Positions 59,765 to 64,000 of a stretch of 64,000 nt of DNA are shown piece by piece. The notes under the pieces are model-generated. The model searched no databases, was not told the origin of the DNA, and saw nothing but the letters and a program-made list of their open reading frames with translations. Both the position numbers and the translations under genes were made by a program. Origin of the DNA: Microbacterium salsuginis (GTDB lineage: Bacteria; Actinomycetota; Actinomycetes; Actinomycetales; Microbacteriaceae); assembly GCF_012524205.1 (NCBI RefSeq), contig NZ_JABACI010000005.1, positions 62,001 through 126,000 of the forward strand, given 5' to 3'. Numbering within the stretch: position 1 is the first letter of the stretch; each line of letters begins with the position of its first letter.

Positions 59765-60880
59765 TCAGGCGAAGGCGCCGAGGCGGATCAGCGGCACGAT
59801 CCGCTCGTCGTCCGTCAGCGATCCATGCTGGCCGACCATGCGCTGCGGCGCCTTGTCGGCCAGGCGATCGTCGTAGTACGCGATGCCCGCACGGGGAGCG
59901 ACGATCACGTCCCCGATCCGCTCGATGACCTCGGGCGCGACGACGCCCATGAGACCGGACGTCACGACTTCGTCGCGGGCGAAGACCCACGAGCGGGCGC
60001 CCTCCGCGTCGCGCCATCGCGCCAGCACGCCGGTCTCCTCTCCCGGCTCGGCGTAGAGATGCAGCATCCGGGGCTCTCCCCCGATCAGCCGCACACCGTC
60101 GAGGCGCTCGTCGCCGTCGCCGAGCAGCACGTGGCGGTGCCGCGGCACGTCGACCATGCCGTGGTCCGAGGTGACGATGACCCCGGTGTCCTGCGTCAGT
60201 GAGGCGTCGAGGAGACGTGCGGCCGCATCGACGGACTCGAGCGTCGAGATCCATTCGTCCGATTCCCAGCCGCGCTTGTGCCCGACCGAATCAAGATCCG
60301 GCGCGTAGAGATAGACGATCGATCCCGGATGCCGCGCCGCGAGGTCGGCAGCCACACGAACGCGTTCGCTCAGATCATCGACACCGTGGAACTCGGCGCC
60401 GCCGAGCGTCACAGCGGTGAATCCGGTGCCGGCGTACTCCGAGCGCGAGACGGTGAAGAACGGACGGCCGAGCGAATCCGCCAGCGGCGTCGCACGCTGG
60501 AAGGACAGCGGCAGGCCGTCGGTGTCCCAGCCGCGCAGCTGGTTGACGACGTCGTCGGTGCCGGGCACGCGGGCGCGGTACCCGACGAGGCCATGCTGCC
60601 CCGGCGTCGTTCCTGTCAGCAGGCTGGTGAGCGCTGCCGCCGTGGTCGACGGGAAGACGGTGCGCGCGGCATCCTTCTTCGCCCTGGCGCCGGAGAGGAA
60701 TCGCGCGTGGCCGGCCCGCGACGCCAGGTTATGCGCGCCGAGGCCGTCCAGCACCCAGACGACCGCGCTGCGCGCCGGCGCGAACCAGCCGGAGCGCCCA
60801 TCGAGCGCCGCCGAGATCTCCGGGACGACACGGGTGAGGCTCCGGGCGTGCGGCGGGTCCGCGGGTAGGCTGAGGGACAT
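59765..60880 (-). CDS. Alkaline-phosphatase-superfamily protein (nucleotide pyrophosphatase-like)
   Basis: 371 residues. Metal and nucleophile motifs are visible: WVLDGLGAHNL (first Asp), VFPSTTAAALTSLLTG (Thr nucleophile), LYAPDLDSVGHKRGW and VTSDHGMVDV. This is the type I phosphodiesterase/nucleotide pyrophosphatase pattern found in Actinobacteria. There is no signal peptide. It is convergent with sepH (18-bp gap). Substrate unknown. Confidence 0.85.
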   Translation of the reverse strand: MSLSLPADPPHARSLTRVVPEISAALDGRSGWFAPARSAVVWVLDGLGAHNLASRAGHARFLSGARAKKDAARTVFPSTTAAALTSLLTGTTPGQHGLVGYRARVPGTDDVVNQLRGWDTDGLPLSFQRATPLADSLGRPFFTVSRSEYAGTGFTAVTLGGAEFHGVDDLSERVRVAADLAARHPGSIVYLYAPDLDSVGHKRGWESDEWISTLESVDAAARLLDASLTQDTGVIVTSDHGMVDVPRHRHVLLGDGDERLDGVRLIGGEPRMLHLYAEPGEETGVLARWRDAEGARSWVFARDEVVTSGLMGVVAPEVIERIGDVIVAPRAGIAYYDDRLADKAPQRMVGQHGSLTDDERIVPLIRLGAFA

Positions 60881-60948
60881 CGGGGCCAGTCTCGCATACC
60901 GCCAGAAGCCCCCCGCCGCTCCGCCGTCACCCGAGGCCCCATTCGTCT

Positions 60949-63408
60949 ATGCCCGCTTCCCGCACCGAACCTGCACCCGCCGATCACGGCCGCATCGAGG
61001 ACATCGACGTCTCGTCAGAGATGCAGACGTCCTTTCTCGAGTACGCGTACTCCGTCATCTATTCGCGCGCCCTGCCGGACGCGCGCGACGGACTCAAGCC
61101 GGTCCAGCGCCGCATCCTCTTCCAGATGGCCGACATGGGCCTGCGGCCCGACCGCGGCCATGTGAAGAGCGCCCGCGTCGTCGGCGAAGTGATGGGAAAG
61201 CTGCATCCGCACGGCGACGCTCCGATCTACGACGCGCTCGTGCGCCTCGCGCAGCCCTTCTCGCTGCGGGTCCCTCTGGTCGACGGTCACGGCAACTTCG
61301 GGTCGCTCGACGACGGGCCGGCGGCCCCTCGCTACACCGAGGCACGGCTGGCGCCCTCCGCACTGGCGCTGACCGAGAACCTCGACGAGGACGTCGTCGA
61401 CTTCATCCCCAACTACGACGGGCAGTTCCAGCAGCCCGAGGTGCTCCCCTCGGCGTTCCCCAATCTGCTCGTGAACGGCACCACCGGCATCGCCGTCGGC
61501 ATGGCGACCAACATGGCGCCGCACAACCTCATCGAGGTCGTGGGTGCCGCGACGCACCTGCTCGAGAACCCCGACGCGACGGTCGAAGAACTCATGGAGT
61601 ACGTGCCGGGGCCCGACCTTCCCGGCGGCGGCATCATCGTCGGGCTGGACGGCATCAAGGACGCCTACACGACCGGCCGCGGCAGCTTCCGCACGCGGGC
61701 GAAGGTCGCTGTGGAGCCCCTCGGGCCCCGCCGCACCGGGCTGGTGGTGACCGAGCTTCCGTACCTGGTCGGCCCCGAGCGGATCATCGAGAAGATCAAA
61801 GACGCGGTGACGGCCAAGAAGCTGCAGGGCATCGCCGACGTCACCGACCTCACGGATCGGCACAAGGGCCTGCGGCTCGTCATCGGCATCAAGACCGGGT
61901 TCGACCCGCAGGCGGTGCTCGAGCACCTGTACCGCCTCACGCCGCTCGAAGACTCCTTCAGCATCAACAACGTCGCCCTGGTCGAGGGTCAGCCGCAGAC
62001 CCTGGGGCTCAAGGAGCTTCTGCAGGTCTACCTCGACCACCGTCTGAGCGTCGTGACGCGTCGCAGCCAGTTCCGCCTGGCACGCCGCAAGGAGCGACTG
62101 CACCTCGTCGAGGGGCTCCTGATCGCGATCCTCGACATCGACGAGGTGATCCAGGTCATCCGCACGTCCGATGACGGGGAGCAGGCACGCACACGCCTGA
62201 TGGACGTGTTCGACCTGTCCGATCCGCAGGCGGAGTACATCCTCGAACTGCGCCTGCGTCGACTCACCAAGTTCTCGCGCATCGAGCTCGAGGCCGAGCG
62301 AGACAAGCTCAAGGCCGAGATCGCCGAACTCGAGACGCTGCTCGCCAGTGATGTGCTGCTGCGCGCGCAGGTGGCCCGCGAACTCGATGCCACCGCCGAG
62401 CAGTTCGGCACGCCGAGACGAACGCTGTTGCTCAACGGCGGCCCCGTGGCGCCGCGCTCGCGCGCCGCCGCGGCTGCAGCGGACCTGCAGATCGCCGACG
62501 AGCCGTGCCGCGTCTTCCTCTCGGCCACCGGACGCATGGTCCGGGCGGCGCTTGCGGCCGACGCCGCGGGCGGCGGGATCGTGCCGCCGTCGCGGCGATC
62601 CAAGCACGACGCCGTCCGCTCGGCGGTCGATTCGACCACGCGCGGGGACGTCGGAGCAGTGACCAGCGCGGGTCGCCTCATCCGCTTCTCGCCTGTCGAC
62701 CTTCCCTCGGTTCCCGGCAATTCCGTCCAGCTGGCTGCGGGCACGCGTGCCGACCAGTACCTCGGGCTGTCCGGCGGCGAGCATGTCGTCGCACTGGTGC
62801 CCCTCACCGAGGCGCCTCCCATCGCGATCGGCACGCAGCAGGGCATCGTCAAACGCGTCTCGGCTACCGAGCTCGGTACGAAGCACGACATCGAGATCAT
62901 CGCGCTGAGGGACGGCGATCGCGTCGTGGGTGCAGCGCCCGCATCGGACGGCGCCGAGCTGGTGTTCGTCGCCAGCGATGCACAGCTGCTGCGCTTCGAT
63001 GCCTCGTCAGTTCGGCCGCAGGGGCGATCGGCGGGGGGCATGGCAGGGATCCGCCTCAGCGACGGCGCCCAGGTGATCGCGTTCGATGTGGTCGGACCCT
63101 CCGACTTCGAGGCCGTGGTCGTCACCGTCGCCGGCTCCACGACCGCCCTGGCGGGGACGGATGCCGGCAGCGCCAAGGTCTCGCTCTTCAGCGAGTTCCC
63201 CGCGAAGGGCCGGGCTACCGGTGGAGTGCGCGCTCAGCGCCTGCTGAAGGGCGAGGACGCGCTGACGCTCGCATGGGCCGGCACCGATCCGCGCGCCGTG
63301 GGCACCGATGGCGCGACGCGCGCGTTGCCGCCCGCTGGTGCGAAGCGGGACGCCTCGGGCGTGCCGCTGGACGGCGTCATCGGCGCGGTGGGCACCGGCG
63401 TGCGGTAG
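60949..63408 (+). CDS. parC: DNA topoisomerase IV subunit A
   Basis: 819 residues. The catalytic tyrosine is Tyr129 in AAPRYTEARL, and the quinolone-site helix reads HPHGDAPIYDAL with Ala91 and Asp95. The C-terminal propeller is present but the GyrA box (QRRGGKG) is not seen, which favours ParC over GyrA. It decatenates replicated chromosomes with ParE. The parE gene is convergent, just downstream. Confidence 0.93.
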   Translation: MPASRTEPAPADHGRIEDIDVSSEMQTSFLEYAYSVIYSRALPDARDGLKPVQRRILFQMADMGLRPDRGHVKSARVVGEVMGKLHPHGDAPIYDALVRLAQPFSLRVPLVDGHGNFGSLDDGPAAPRYTEARLAPSALALTENLDEDVVDFIPNYDGQFQQPEVLPSAFPNLLVNGTTGIAVGMATNMAPHNLIEVVGAATHLLENPDATVEELMEYVPGPDLPGGGIIVGLDGIKDAYTTGRGSFRTRAKVAVEPLGPRRTGLVVTELPYLVGPERIIEKIKDAVTAKKLQGIADVTDLTDRHKGLRLVIGIKTGFDPQAVLEHLYRLTPLEDSFSINNVALVEGQPQTLGLKELLQVYLDHRLSVVTRRSQFRLARRKERLHLVEGLLIAILDIDEVIQVIRTSDDGEQARTRLMDVFDLSDPQAEYILELRLRRLTKFSRIELEAERDKLKAEIAELETLLASDVLLRAQVARELDATAEQFGTPRRTLLLNGGPVAPRSRAAAAAADLQIADEPCRVFLSATGRMVRAALAADAAGGGIVPPSRRSKHDAVRSAVDSTTRGDVGAVTSAGRLIRFSPVDLPSVPGNSVQLAAGTRADQYLGLSGGEHVVALVPLTEAPPIAIGTQQGIVKRVSATELGTKHDIEIIALRDGDRVVGAAPASDGAELVFVASDAQLLRFDASSVRPQGRSAGGMAGIRLSDGAQVIAFDVVGPSDFEAVVVTVAGSTTALAGTDAGSAKVSLFSEFPAKGRATGGVRAQRLLKGEDALTLAWAGTDPRAVGTDGATRALPPAGAKRDASGVPLDGVIGAVGTGVR

Positions 63409-63432
63409 CGACTGCCCCCAGCGCGAACAGCG

Positions 63433-64000
63433 TCACGCGTCGATGCGGTCCCGCGCGAGGCGGTCGCTGGAGTCGACGATGAACTCTTTGCGGGGCGCGA
63501 CGTCGTTGCCCATGAGCAGTTCGAAGACGGATGCCGCAGCCTCGGCATCCTGCATCCGCACGCGTCGCAGCGTACGGCCGGCACGATCCATCGTGGTGGT
63601 CGCGAGCTGGTCGGCATCCATCTCGCCGAGGCCCTTGTACCGCTGCACCGGCTCCTGCCAGCGCTTGCCGGACTTGGTGAGCTTGGTGAGCAACGCGTGC
63701 AGCTCCTGCTCCGAGTACGTGTAGATCGTCTCGTTCGGCTTGGTGCCCGGGTTCATCACCACCACGCGATGCAGCGGCGGGACGGCCGCGTAGACGCGGC
63801 CGTCGTCGATCAGGGGGCGCATGTAGCGGAAGAACAGCGTGAGAAGGAGCGTCCGGATGTGCGCGCCGTCGACATCGGCGTCGCTCATCAGGATGATCTT
63901 GCCGTAGCGGGCCGTGTCGAGGTCGAACGATCGGCCCGATCCAGCACCGATCACCTGGATGATCGCGGCGCACTCGGCGTTGGAGAGCATGTCGCTGACG
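63433..64000 (-). CDS. parE: DNA topoisomerase IV subunit B, C-terminal part (cut by window edge)
   Basis: At least 189 residues reading in from the right edge. The TOPRIM motif MSDADVDGAHIRTLLLT with its DxD metal site, the RYKGLGEMDADQL motif and the C-terminal HRVVV strand are those of the type II topoisomerase B subunit. The ATPase half lies outside the window. The partner is the convergent parC. Confidence 0.93.
   Translation of the reverse strand, partial: VSDMLSNAECAAIIQVIGAGSGRSFDLDTARYGKIILMSDADVDGAHIRTLLLTLFFRYMRPLIDDGRVYAAVPPLHRVVVMNPGTKPNETIYTYSEQELHALLTKLTKSGKRWQEPVQRYKGLGEMDADQLATTTMDRAGRTLRRVRMQDAEAAASVFELLMGNDVAPRKEFIVDSSDRLARDRIDA

Overview
The window is chromosomal DNA from a high-GC Gram-positive actinobacterium, most likely a Microbacteriaceae member close to Microbacterium. 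The grounds are the gene order yebC-ruvCAB-yajC-secDF-rel, the actinobacterial families DUF3000, DUF3093, DUF3159, DUF3710, DUF4193 and SepH, many GTG starts, ATGA/GTGA stop-start overlaps and apparently leaderless genes. The species call is inference, because there is no rRNA in the window.

Host block 1 (1-20,354) is housekeeping. Reading leftward from thrS come a HIT-family AP4A phosphorylase, then (interrupted by a rightward pdxR-like/pdxY pair) pdxS-pdxT, an EVE/PUA-like protein, yebC, ruvC, ruvA, ruvB, yajC, secD, secF and rel. The vitamin B6 block is complete in one place: PdxS/PdxT make PLP, and a divergent MocR regulator is transcribed with a pyridoxal kinase. At the far left are rarA, a DUF349 protein with a tandem acidic repeat, and an AbiEi-like protein.

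Integrated element (20,395-36,923) is a 16.5-kb prophage remnant or phage satellite in the 3' end of a tRNA-Val(GAC) gene. It is bounded by a perfect 25-bp direct repeat and carries arm-type repeats inside both ends. In order it holds a tyrosine integrase, small early genes, a long structured leader with three hairpins that share one loop, an excisionase-like protein, a RepA-like helicase with iteron-like repeats in its 3' end, a WhiB-like protein, unknown early genes, a small-terminase-like protein, a tail-assembly-chaperone-like protein and a full tape measure protein. Large terminase, portal, capsid, major tail, baseplate and lysis genes are absent. The right third is cargo: an unknown leftward gene, a secreted LAS-type metallopeptidase with a beta-propeller, a divergent pair around a LexA box, a Fic toxin with a small VbhA-type antitoxin, a zinc-ribbon miniprotein, an Ltp-type superinfection-exclusion membrane protein, and several excisionase-like helix-turn-helix proteins.

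Host block 2 (36,901-64,000) starts with a tRNA cluster (Val-GAC, Cys-GCA and Gly-GCC leftward, Val-CAC rightward). It continues with a dihydrofolate-reductase-like protein, an alpha/beta hydrolase with an AraC regulator, a PemK/MazF-like protein, an ammonium transporter behind a GlnR-type site, zapE, a sulfurtransferase with sufE, DUF3000 with RNase D, fadA-fadB, dxs, acnA with a strong upstream palindrome, the dut-DUF3710-DUF3159 operon, DUF3093, DUF4193, sepH, an alkaline-phosphatase-superfamily enzyme, parC, and parE, which is cut by the window edge. I see no insertion sequence, CRISPR array or rRNA gene. The longest stretch without a gene (22,552-22,846) holds the structured leader.
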